NCBI GenBank assembly: GCA_003022085.1
Contig: PXQK01000155.1
Span: 1-7,552, forward strand
Source: Halobacteriales archaeon QH_10_65_19
GTDB lineage: Archaea > Halobacteriota > Halobacteria > Halobacteriales > Haloarculaceae
Length of the DNA stretch: 7,552 bases
Direction: 5' to 3'
Under the pieces are notes generated by a model, which saw only the letters and a list, made by a program, of their open reading frames with translations, did not search any database and was not told where the DNA came from. Below, one piece after another: positions 1 to 7,244 of the stretch (the stretch's first letter is position 1; each line of letters opens with the position of its first letter). The translations under genes and the position numbers were made by a program.

Positions 1-135
1 CATCAGGCGATCCATCATCCTCGATGACCGTCGACCTGTCTCCGAGGTCGTCATCAGGCGATCCATCGTCCTCGATGACCGTCGACCTGTCTCCGAGGTC
101 GTCATCAGGCGACCCATCGTCTTCGATGACTGTCC
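1..135 (-). repeat. 51-bp in-frame tandem repeat (about 2.6 copies, continuing off the left edge)
   Basis: Copies lie at 1-51 and 52-102 and differ at one base (a versus g at the 17th position). A third, diverged and partial copy spans 103 to about 135. On the coding (minus) strand each unit encodes the 17 residues TVIEDDGSPDDDLGDRS at the C-terminal side of the HEAT-repeat membrane protein. The unit length is a multiple of three, so copy number can change without breaking the frame. Near identity of the outer copies suggests recent expansion. The array may be longer than seen because it reaches the window boundary. Confidence 0.9.
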
Positions 136-3100
136 CCTGTTTTTCGACGCCAGCAGTCGACGGGGAAGCATCCGCACCGCTGTCAGTCGTATCCTCCGCC
201 GGGTGATCCGCATCGGCCAGTTCCTCCTCGTCGAACTCCTCGTCGAACGAGGGATCGAAGTCGTCGCCGACCGGTTCGAACACGTTCGTGTCCCCGGAGA
301 CGCCCATCTCGTCGGCGGACTCGGGGGTCCAGATTTCCTCCCTCTCGGTGGGTGCGCTCTCGACGTCGGTCGCCGCAACGCCGGTCTGGATAGCGGTCGA
401 CGCGTCCTGGAGGCGCTCGGGGTCGACGTCGACGGCAGGGTCGCGCTGGAGACGCCGGAGGCGATCGGACGTCTCCGCGGCTGGTTCGACAATTTCGGGC
501 TCCCTGTCGGCAACGGTCGCAATCAGCCGCGCGGCGTGCTTCCTGACGACCGAGGAGTCGTCGTCGAGGCGCCCGATGATCCGGTGGATGTCGTCCTCGA
601 TCGCGGCGGGGACCGCCGCACAGACGTTTCGCAGCGCGACCAGCGCGGAGGAGCGCACCCGCGGGCTGTCGTCGTCGGTCGCGACCACGAGGCGGTCGAC
701 GAACGGTACGACGGCGTCGGGGTGATATGCCGCGACGTCAGCGTCGACTGTTCGGCGGTCGTCGCGAGCGCGACCAGCGGGTCGATCAGGGGTTCGCCGC
801 GGCCCGGGTCCAGCGCGACGGCGTCGGCGACGATGTCGACCGTCACCGCGCTGACTGTCCCGCCCCTGACCATGAACGGCACCGAGCGGGCGTCGACCGG
901 CGTCCGGTTCTGCAACCCGGCCGCCAGCGCCGGAAGTATCTCGACACCCGCTTCCGGGGACGCGTCGACGACCTCCGCGAGCGTGACGGCCGCCAGCACG
1001 CCACGCCGGCCCTCCGCGTCGAGGTTGGCGGCCAGCCCCTCGACGAACTCCTCGGCGGCCCCGTCCACATCCTCGACGATCGCGACGACGGCCTCGAGAC
1101 AGGCGAGGCGCACATCGGAACTGTCGTGTGTCAGCCCTCGCCGGATCGCCGCCCTGACCGACTCCCGTCGGGCGATACTTCGCGAGCCCGCGACGAGGGA
1201 GGAGAGCAGCTCCGCCGCCGGCTGTGCCACCAGCGGCCCGGCGTCGCCGACGTAGGCGGCGACCGTCGAGGAGGCGGTCGGGTGGCTGATCAACCGGTCG
1301 GCGTCCATTGTGGACAGCGCCCGGAGGACGGCGGCCTCCGGCCGGCCGGGGGCGTCCTGGTTCTCTTCGAGGTGCAACACCAGCCGGTCGCGAAGCGCAT
1401 CGCCCCGGTCCGGGCCGAACCTGAGCAGCGCCGCGATCGCTTCTGCACCCATCCACCGGACAGCGGGGGACTCGTCCTCGAGAAGCGCGGCCAGCCGGTC
1501 AGTCTCAATCCGGTCGGTGTGCCGGTCCAGTGACGACCTGACCACGTGGGCCGCCAGGTACCGGGTACCGGCGTTCCCGCTGTCGAGGTGGTCGAGAGCA
1601 ACGGCGACGCGCGTCCCGTCGGCGTCCGCGCGCTCGCCAGTGACGGCGAGGGCAGCCGTCAACCCGTCTCCCTGGCTTCCGCCCCCCGACAGCCTGAGCA
1701 GGTGTCCCAGGACGTTCTGGAGAGCGGGCTCTCTTGGGTCTCTGCTCTCCACCTGGACGCCGGTGTACCACAGCGTTGCGAAGTACTCCACAACAGCGTC
1801 ACGGACCATCCGGTCCTGGGGGTTGTCCTCGGCGGTACCGGCGAGTTCGTCGACGTGCTGCTCCGCCAGCCGATCGGACGGGACCGTCCGGCTCGTGGAG
1901 AGTTCGAGTGTATAGATCCGCGCGGCCGATTCGGCCGCGAGTATCCGCGTGCGACCGTCCTCGCTGTCGAGATACCCGACAACCCGTTCCGGCGTCCCGG
2001 CCTCGACCAGCCGGTCGTACGTCCCTGGTGGCTGGCTGTAGCTGAGCGCTGTTGCGAGTCCCCGTACCCCCGAGCGGACGACGGCCCGGTCGTCGCTCCT
2101 GAGCGCGTCGCTGAACACGTCGAGTGCGTCGTCCTGCCTGTACGCCGAGGCCTGCACGGAGCTCGCCAATCCGTCGACAGCGGCCGCACGGAGGCTGTTG
2201 TCACGGGCGTCGCTGTGGACGAACAGCCGGTCGGTCGTCGCCTCGTCGAACGCGTCCCAGTCGGCCTCGATTCGATCGACGTACGCGGAGATGTTCCTGA
2301 TCTCGTACTGGCCGCCCAGCCGGTTGCCGGCGTAGGCTGCCGGGATCCCAGCCACTGGATAGCTCAGTAGCAGCGTCGGAACGCCCGCGTCCGCCGGAAC
2401 GACCGGCCCGAGGGCGACCAGCCCGGCTGCTCCGACCCCGAGGCCGACGACGACTGCGTCGACGTGCCGGGCGACCCACTCCGATGCGGCCTCGACCCCT
2501 GTCGTCGTTCGGGCCAGCACGTTGGCGCCGACCAGCACCGACAACACGACCGCAGCGAGCAGCCGCCGCTCCCCGAGCGGCTCGGTGCCGATCGTCGCGG
2601 CGATCCCGATCGCGTACAGCAGGTATACCGCGACCGGCACCACGACGTTCAGCTGGTGGGAGCGCCGCGACGGGGAGAGGAGACCGCGGTACCCCAGCAC
2701 CTCGGGCACGGTCGCGTCGGGGTACTTCCACCGCTGGACCGCCAGATACGAGCCGACGACGACCGCCGTCGTCCCGATGCTGCCGACCAGCACCGGCTCG
2801 AAGGCGTCGCCCAGCACGACCCCGAACGCGGGTGCCAGATCGGGGGAGAGATCCAACTGTGCCGCCGTCTGCTCGACGACGGGCTGCCAGATGTCGTAGA
2901 TCGGACCGGCGTTGAGCACCGCGATCCAGAGCAGGACGACCGGCAGCCGCGCGAGGCCGTCCCAGAGCGTCGCGCGGACCGCTGCCGCGTCGGTGTTGAC
3001 GCCGACGAGCAGCCGCTTGCGGAACTGCAGGCCGACGTAGGACGCAGCTACGACTGGGATCAGGACGACGACCCAGGCCAGCAGGAGCGTCGGCTCCTCT

Positions 3101-3468
3101 ATGAACGCGTTGACGTCCGTGAACTCGACTGCTGGAAGCGAGAGAAAGCCGCCGAGAGTCCACTCCTCGCTGAACGCCGTCTCGATTGCGAGCAACGTTC
3201 CGACAGTGGCGGCGGCAAATCCCAACAGCCCGTACTCGAGCCGGTCGTGCCGGACCGAGAGATCCTCGCCGGTGTACACGCCGACCCGCCTCGTGTAGTA
3301 CCGGAACATGTAGGCGAGATAGCCGACCCCAAAAACCGCGACGACGGGCTGCCAGGGGTAGAATACTGCGGCGAGCGTCAGCAGGAAGACCACCACGAGA
3401 CTCTTGAGCGCGCGAAACTCGACTGCCCGGTCCTGCAGATGCGAGTCCGACGGATCTGTTGGGTACAT
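1..3468 (-). CDS. Polytopic membrane protein with HEAT repeats and acidic repeat tail; frameshifted, 3' end outside window
   Basis: The protein begins MYPTDPSDSH. An AGGTG Shine-Dalgarno at 3474-3478 lies 5 nt before the ATG. Hydrophobic stretches near residues 23-40, 42-56, 79-96, 128-148, 175-190, 225-244, 273-293, 303-319, 338-355 and 364-380 suggest about ten membrane spans. From about residue 415 the chain becomes Ala/Leu/Val/Arg-rich helical repeats of HEAT type (for example AVRWMGAEAIAALL, DVRLACLEAVVAIV). At residue 907 (base 748) the frame breaks. The original frame continues as 74 Ser/Thr/Arg-rich residues and stops at 523. The -1 frame continues HEAT-like sequence (RVRSSALVALRNVC, VVRKHAARLIATV), then an acidic, probably disordered tail, open to base 1, giving at least 1,156 residues. 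It lies downstream of the MinD-like ATPase gene on the same strand. A scaffold role is inferred from the HEAT repeats. I do not recognise a named family. Confidence 0.8.
745..756 (-). other. Frameshift site in the HEAT-repeat membrane protein gene
   Basis: Reading leftward on the minus strand, the initial frame gives DPLVALATTAEQ and then turns into Ser/Thr/Arg-rich sequence. The frame shifted back by one base gives VDADVAAYHPDAVVPFVDRL and stays acidic and open for another 249 codons to the window edge. One missing base (or two extra) close to 748 would restore a single frame. I see no slippery heptamer of the X-XXY-YYZ type, so programmed -1 frameshifting is not supported. A true mutation or a sequencing or assembly error is more likely. 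Confidence 0.8.
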
Positions 3469-3570
3469 CAGAACACCTGTCCCCCGCTACCGTCCCTGGT
3501 TTGTGCTGGCAGTGGCACGTGTTAGTTCACCACAGGTTGCTGTGACAAATGGAGAATTGTATGGAGAGTC

Positions 3571-3580
3571 ATATAAAAAT
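3571..3580 (-). promoter_or_regulatory. TATA-like element upstream of the HEAT-repeat protein gene; also a T-rich tract behind minD
   Basis: Read on the minus strand this is ATTTTTATAT, the only strongly AT-rich block in the 138-bp gap. It would place a start of transcription near 3548, giving a leader of about 80 nt that carries the AGGTG Shine-Dalgarno. The same T run lies about 27 nt beyond the minD stop codon, and a short GCCG/CGGC inverted repeat precedes it, so it could also end minD transcripts. Both roles are inferred from sequence alone. Confidence 0.45.
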
Positions 3581-3606
3581 ACCTACGAGCGCCGTCGGCC
3601 GGCTGC

Positions 3607-4419
3607 TTACCTGAAGAGGCCGCCGAAGATGCCGGAGTCCTCCTCCTCGTCAGCTCCGGCCTCCTCGTCAGGTACAAACCACTCCTCGTCGAAGACGCGG
3701 TCCAGGTCCGTACCGGATACCCCTTCGAAGAACACGGGGCGGAGGGAGGCAGTCAACTGCCGGTAGGCATCCGCCGCGACGCTGTCGGGAGCGTTGACGA
3801 CCAGCGGCTCGTTGTCCGCCGCGTCAACGTCTGCGGGGACGACGCCAAGTAGCGGAGACTCCAGCTGGTCGGCAATCGCAGGCACGTCGGTGTCCCGGGT
3901 GGCACGGGTGACAAGCGTCCCAATGACCGTCCCGTCGACGCGGTCAGCGAGTTCGGCGGTCTTCACCGTGTCACCCACCGCGACCTCGTCGGGCGTCGTG
4001 ACGAGGAGCACGCCGTCGGCCAGCCCGAGCGGGACCGCCGTCTCGTGGCTGAGGCCCGCTCCGGTGTCGACCAGGACGAGGTCGTAGGTTTCGCGCAGTG
4101 TCGTCAGCACCGTCCGGAGTTCCGCGGGGTCGGCCTCCGCGAACGCCTCGAGGCTCTGCTCGCCGGGGAGGGCCGTGATCCCGCCGTCCGCGTCTGTCAC
4201 CGCGGCTTTGACTGTCGAGTTGCCCGCGAGAACGTCGTGAATGCTCTCGTCGTACTCCACGCCGAGCATCTCCCCCAGGTTCGCCATCCCGAGGTCAGCG
4301 TCGACGATGACGGCGTCGTACTCGCCTGCCTCCTGAAGAACAGCCGCAGTGTTGATCGCTGTTGTGGTCTTGCCGACACCACCCTTTCCGCCCGCAATCG
4401 TACAGACGTACCCCGACAT
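3607..4419 (-). CDS. minD: MinD/ParA-family P-loop ATPase (archaeal MinD-like)
   Basis: A 270-residue deviant Walker A ATPase. Motifs: GGKGGVGKTT at residues 10-19, the switch/Walker A' stretch VIVDADLGMANL at 36-47, and Walker B LVLVDTGAG at 113-121. Such proteins dimerise on ATP and typically bind membranes or partners to position cellular structures. The C-terminus is an acidic linker ending in GIFGGLFR, which resembles a short membrane-targeting tail. I chose the ATG at 4419 because the TATA box at 4451-4460 predicts transcription from about 4430. Upstream ATGs at 4437 and 4464 would lie outside that message, and the family core begins right after this Met. The gene diverges from prf1 and is followed by the HEAT-repeat membrane protein gene. 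No MinE-like gene is in the window. Haloarchaea carry several MinD paralogues, and I cannot say which one this is. Confidence 0.9.
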   Translation of the reverse strand: MSGYVCTIAGGKGGVGKTTTAINTAAVLQEAGEYDAVIVDADLGMANLGEMLGVEYDESIHDVLAGNSTVKAAVTDADGGITALPGEQSLEAFAEADPAELRTVLTTLRETYDLVLVDTGAGLSHETAVPLGLADGVLLVTTPDEVAVGDTVKTAELADRVDGTVIGTLVTRATRDTDVPAIADQLESPLLGVVPADVDAADNEPLVVNAPDSVAADAYRQLTASLRPVFFEGVSGTDLDRVFDEEWFVPDEEAGADEEEDSGIFGGLFR

Positions 4420-4569
4420 TTTTCGAATACGTAGCATCAAAACGTGGCGGCAATATAAACCCATCTGTCCGCACCTCCGGGGAGTTCTGGCGGCACCGCC
4501 TTTTCGTGTCGCGCCAGCAGCCGGCGGAGGTCAACAGGTACTTACACTACTCTCGACAACTACGGGGTA
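4420..4569. promoter_or_regulatory. Divergent promoter region between minD and prf1
   Basis: These 150 bp separate two divergent genes. The minD side has a clear TATA box (4451-4460). The prf1 side has only a weak TATA-like CTTACA around 4541-4546, about 26 nt before the prf1 ATG, which would fit a leaderless transcript. A GC-rich hairpin followed by TTTT (4489-4504) lies between them, with no assigned role. No small ORF here looks coding. Confidence 0.5.
4451..4460 (-). promoter_or_regulatory. TATA box of the minD-like gene
   Basis: On the minus strand the sequence is GTTTATATTG, a good haloarchaeal TATA box. Its centre is about 37 nt before the chosen ATG (4419). With usual archaeal spacing the transcript would start roughly 10 nt before the ATG, giving a very short leader. 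No Shine-Dalgarno is visible there, which fits. Confidence 0.6.
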
Positions 4570-5772
4570 ATGAGTGAGACCGATCAGGAGCAAAGCGACA
4601 GACAACGATACGAGTTCCGGAAGGTTATCGAGGAACTGAAGGATTACCGGGGCTCGGGGGATGTCGTCGCTCACGTCACAGAGGAACACTCCGAGGCCAG
4701 CAACATCAAATCCAAGGACACGCGGACGAACGTCCAGGACGCACTGAAAAGCATCAAGGACCGGCTGAAGTACTACGACACGACGCCGCCGGAAAACGGA
4801 ATGGTGCTGTTCTCGGGTGCCGTCGATTCGGGCGGCGGGCGCACCGAAATGATCACCCGGGTGCTGGAGAACCCGCCACAGCCGATCCAGTCGTTCCGGT
4901 ACCACTGCGACGCGGAGTTTCTCACCGAACCCTTAGAGGAGATGCTCACTGACAAGGGCCTCTTTGGCCTGATCGTGCTCGACCGGCGCGAGGCCAACGT
5001 CGGCTGGCTGCGCGGCAAGCGCGTCGATCCGGTCAAGTCCGCGACGTCGCTGGTCCCCGGGAAGCAGCGCAAAGGCGGTCAGTCCGCCCAGCGGTTCGCC
5101 CGTCTCCGCCTCGAAGCCATCGACAACTTCTACCAGGAGGTTGCCGGGATGGCAAACGACCTGTTCGTCCCCGAGCGCCACGAGATGGACGGGGTTCTCG
5201 TCGGCGGCCCCTCCCCCACAAAAGACGAGTTTCTCGACGGCGACTACCTCCACCACGAGCTCCGGGATATGGTACTCGGGAAGTTCGACGTCGCCTACAC
5301 CGACGAGTCGGGGCTGTACGACCTGGTCGACGAGGCCAGCGAAGTGCTCGCCGAGCGAGAGATCCTCCAGGACAAGGAGGTGATGGAGGAGTTCTTTCGG
5401 GAGCTCCACGACGGCGAGAAGGCAACCTACGGGTTCGAGCCGACCTACGAGAACCTCGTCATGGGGTCGGTCGACCGCCTGCTGATCAGCGAGGACCTCC
5501 GGAAGGACGTCGTCGTCTACGAGTGCAGCGGAGGCCACGAGGAACGCGAATTCATCGACGCCGGGGAGGCGGCCCCCGAACACACCTGCTCGCGCTGTGG
5601 CGAAACCGGCAAGAAGGGCGAGCGCGAGGACGCAATCGACTACCTCATGGAGCTCGCCGATCAGCGGGGTACCGAGACCGTCTTCGTCTCGACGGACTTC
5701 GAGAAGGGCGAACAGCTGCTGACCGCGTTCGGCGGCGTCGCCGGCCTGTTGCGGTACTCGACCGGCGTGTGA
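4570..5772 (+). CDS. prf1: Peptide chain release factor aRF1, with an apparent 15-residue internal gap
   Basis: aRF1 recognises all three stop codons in the ribosomal A site and triggers peptide release. The N domain carries NIKS (residues 45-48) and YHCDAEF (111-117, the YxCxxxF motif), both used in stop-codon reading. The middle domain has GGQ at 169-171 within PGKQRKGGQSAQRFARLR. The C domain has Cys319, Cys340 and Cys343, likely part of a zinc-binding minidomain, and the chain ends in RYSTGV as haloarchaeal aRF1 does. The length is 400 residues, where haloarchaeal homologues are about 415. The difference sits after GSG (28-30): from memory, relatives continue with something like TQLVTIYIPPDKQIS before DVVAHV, and here that block, including the GTS-type loop, is absent. 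The reading frame is otherwise intact. The start MSETDQEQSD fits the family, and no strong Shine-Dalgarno precedes it. nurA follows after 48 bp. Confidence 0.95.
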   Translation: MSETDQEQSDRQRYEFRKVIEELKDYRGSGDVVAHVTEEHSEASNIKSKDTRTNVQDALKSIKDRLKYYDTTPPENGMVLFSGAVDSGGGRTEMITRVLENPPQPIQSFRYHCDAEFLTEPLEEMLTDKGLFGLIVLDRREANVGWLRGKRVDPVKSATSLVPGKQRKGGQSAQRFARLRLEAIDNFYQEVAGMANDLFVPERHEMDGVLVGGPSPTKDEFLDGDYLHHELRDMVLGKFDVAYTDESGLYDLVDEASEVLAEREILQDKEVMEEFFRELHDGEKATYGFEPTYENLVMGSVDRLLISEDLRKDVVVYECSGGHEEREFIDAGEAAPEHTCSRCGETGKKGEREDAIDYLMELADQRGTETVFVSTDFEKGEQLLTAFGGVAGLLRYSTGV

Positions 5773-5804
5773 TTTGCAGGGAGCCATACAGTTTTGTGCG
5801 CGGC

Positions 5805-5809
5805 GGAGG
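5805..5809 (+). promoter_or_regulatory. Shine-Dalgarno of nurA (decides the start)
   Basis: GGAGG lies 11 nt before the ATG at 5821 and inside the coding part of the longer TTG-initiated reading frame (5794). It supports the ATG start and suggests nurA is translated from a leadered message, probably shared with prf1. Confidence 0.6.
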
Positions 5810-5820
5810 AACTCCGGGAC

Positions 5821-7083
5821 ATGACACTTGACCCCGTCCACGTGGACGGCATCGCGGAGCTCGCGGGCCGGGTCACGGAACGCGTCGACGACAGCGACCA
5901 CGCAGAACTCGCCGACCGGGCGTGGACGGAGTTTCTGGATCCGCTTTACGACGACTCGGGGGAGAAGGTGCTCGAACCGCTCGGCGGGCACCGGCGCCGG
6001 AAGGTCCCCATCGACGACGTCGCCCTCGAATCGCGGCCGTTCCCGACACAGCACGGGCTGGACGCGGGCACGATCAACCCGACGACGTTCAAAAACGGGC
6101 TCGTTCTGGACGTCTCGCAGGCGGCGATGGCGTCGGTGCCCTCTAGCGTCGAACTGCACCGTGCACGGACAATCGTGATGACGGTCCACACGAACGACGA
6201 GACGCTCGATGTCCACGACGTGGACTGGCGGCTGGACGACGAGGGATACGCCCGGCGGCGGATCCTGCACGCCCCGCGGGTCGACCGGCACGAGCAGGCG
6301 GTCGTCCACGCCCTCGCGCTCTACCGCGCCGAGAGCGAGCACGCCCTCAAGCAGGTAGAGATTGTCGACGATCTCCTCGTCCTCGACGGGCCAATCTATC
6401 CGACAGGCCTACTGAGGTGGGTCGAGCGCGACCCACAGCTCAAGCGGCTCATTATCGAGGAGTCAGAGTTCGTCGAGGTGATCCACAACTACCTGGCGCT
6501 CGTGGAATCGTTCGTCGAGCACGGCGTGCCGATCGTCGGGTTTGTCAAAAACAGCGCCTCGAAGGCAGTCACGCGCGAACTCCGCCGGAAGACCGGCGCG
6601 CCCTGGGTCGACGACGAGGCGTTCTTCCGCCGCGTCCTCGAACGGCCCGACGAGCACGGCGACCCCCGAACCGACGCGCTGACGTTCACCGGCTGGTTCC
6701 GCTCCCGGGTCGGGACCGACGGTATGCTCGCCGACGGGACCATCTCGCTCGACAGGGACGCCAGCCTGGATGAACGCGACTACGAGGTCACCTTCCTCAT
6801 CATCTACGACCCGCGTGACGACCTCGTGTACCGTGTCGAAGCGCCGTACGCCTTCACGCGCGATCCAGACCTCCGGTCGCAGCTGACCACGCACCTCCTC
6901 TCTGAGGTCGCCGCCGAGCGCGGGCCGCCGCTCGCGGTCGGCAAGGCTGACGAACTCGCACGGATCGACCGCCAGGGGAAACGGACGCTCCGGCGACGGA
7001 TCGAACGCGAGTTCGAAACCAGCCGGCAGGAGAGCTACAACGACAGACGGTGGGGGGCGGCCGAGGGGCTGGACCTGGTGTGA
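5821..7083 (+). CDS. nurA: NurA-family nuclease (DNA end processing)
   Basis: A 420-residue haloarchaeal NurA-domain protein. NurA is a Mn-dependent nuclease that works with the HerA hexameric translocase, and with Mre11-Rad50, to resect DNA double-strand breaks. Visible family features are INPTTFKNGLVLDVSQAAM (Asp97, expected first metal ligand), YRAESEHAL (Glu171), LLVLDGPIYP (Asp189), a conserved GFVKN (240-244) and YRVEAPYAFTRDP near 337-349. The catalytic assignments are by analogy with studied NurA proteins and are not proven here. The ATG start MTLDPVHVDG matches how I remember haloarchaeal homologues, and GGAGG precedes it. It follows prf1 by 48 bp on the same strand with only a weak possible promoter between, so co-transcription is likely. 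herA is not in the window. The reading frame is complete and ends in TGA. Confidence 0.88.
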   Translation: MTLDPVHVDGIAELAGRVTERVDDSDHAELADRAWTEFLDPLYDDSGEKVLEPLGGHRRRKVPIDDVALESRPFPTQHGLDAGTINPTTFKNGLVLDVSQAAMASVPSSVELHRARTIVMTVHTNDETLDVHDVDWRLDDEGYARRRILHAPRVDRHEQAVVHALALYRAESEHALKQVEIVDDLLVLDGPIYPTGLLRWVERDPQLKRLIIEESEFVEVIHNYLALVESFVEHGVPIVGFVKNSASKAVTRELRRKTGAPWVDDEAFFRRVLERPDEHGDPRTDALTFTGWFRSRVGTDGMLADGTISLDRDASLDERDYEVTFLIIYDPRDDLVYRVEAPYAFTRDPDLRSQLTTHLLSEVAAERGPPLAVGKADELARIDRQGKRTLRRRIEREFETSRQESYNDRRWGAAEGLDLV

Positions 7084-7087
7084 ACTG

Positions 7088-7244
7088 ATACGGTCGTGCG
7101 TGACTCTGTACCAGAGGGAGACTACGTCTCCCAGGCAGTCGGGCTTGGCCCGACGACGCTATAGAGTCGCGCGTTGGGCGTTTCAGCCCGCGAGACTGCC
7201 GATACTTAGGACCCGGTGCTGAAAATAATCACGCACGACCGTAT
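7088..7244. repeat. Perfect 16-bp inverted repeat with 125-bp spacer
   Basis: The left arm ATACGGTCGTGCGTGA (7088-7103) is the exact reverse complement of the right arm TCACGCACGACCGTAT (7229-7244). The match ends sharply on both sides. The left arm begins 4 bases after the nurA stop codon. The flanks show no direct duplication, which argues against a simple transposable element. The arms could be a long RNA closing helix, two copies of a protein-binding site, or terminal repeats of a decayed element. Confidence 0.9.
7104..7228. ncRNA. Candidate structured RNA between nurA and the right-edge gene
   Basis: The stretch contains several perfect inverted repeats: CTCTG/CAGAG (7104-7108, 7112-7116, TAC loop), GGGAGAC/GTCTCCC (7116-7122, 7126-7132, TAC loop), GTCGGGC/GCCCGAC (7138-7144, 7148-7154, TTG loop), GGCAGTC/GACTGCC (7134-7140, 7194-7200) and GGGC/GCCC (7176-7179, 7186-7189). 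The last can be extended by CGC/GCG (7170-7172, 7190-7192) across a 3-nt bulge. The outer 16-bp repeat could close the whole as a multibranched fold. It has no coding character, and I see no tRNA, 5S or box C/D consensus. The strand is undecided: a TATA box (7242-7248) favours minus, while plus would make it the nurA 3' untranslated region. Confidence 0.4.

Noticed and set aside
24..206. Plus-strand 60-residue frame with a repeated MTVDLSPRSSSGDPSSS unit
   Set aside because: It is the opposite strand of the 51-bp coding repeat, and the minus-strand reading is continuous with the HEAT-repeat protein.
745..756. Programmed -1 frameshift
   Set aside because: No slippery heptamer is present near the frame change and I see no downstream stimulatory structure, so a mutation or sequence error is the simpler reading.
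203..1533. Long plus-strand reading frames opposite the HEAT-repeat gene (203-1255 and 727-1533)
   Set aside because: They are antisense to a well-supported protein, have Arg/Gly-rich shadow composition and no recognisable domain. Long open antisense frames are common in GC-rich haloarchaeal genes.
4420..4464. Earlier ATG starts for the MinD-like protein
   Set aside because: The TATA box at 4451-4460 would overlap or follow these starts, and the extra residues do not belong to the ATPase fold.
5794..5820. TTG start extending NurA by nine residues
   Set aside because: The GGAGG Shine-Dalgarno lies inside this extension and points to the ATG at 5821, where the family sequence MTLDPVH begins.
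4933..6342. A 469-codon minus-strand frame across prf1 and nurA
   Set aside because: It spans two clearly recognised plus-strand genes and their gap, lacks any known motif, and is explained by GC-rich codon bias.
7088..7244. Miniature transposable element (MITE) explanation for the inverted repeat
   Set aside because: No target-site duplication flanks the arms and no second copy is visible in this window. It cannot be excluded without a genome-wide search.
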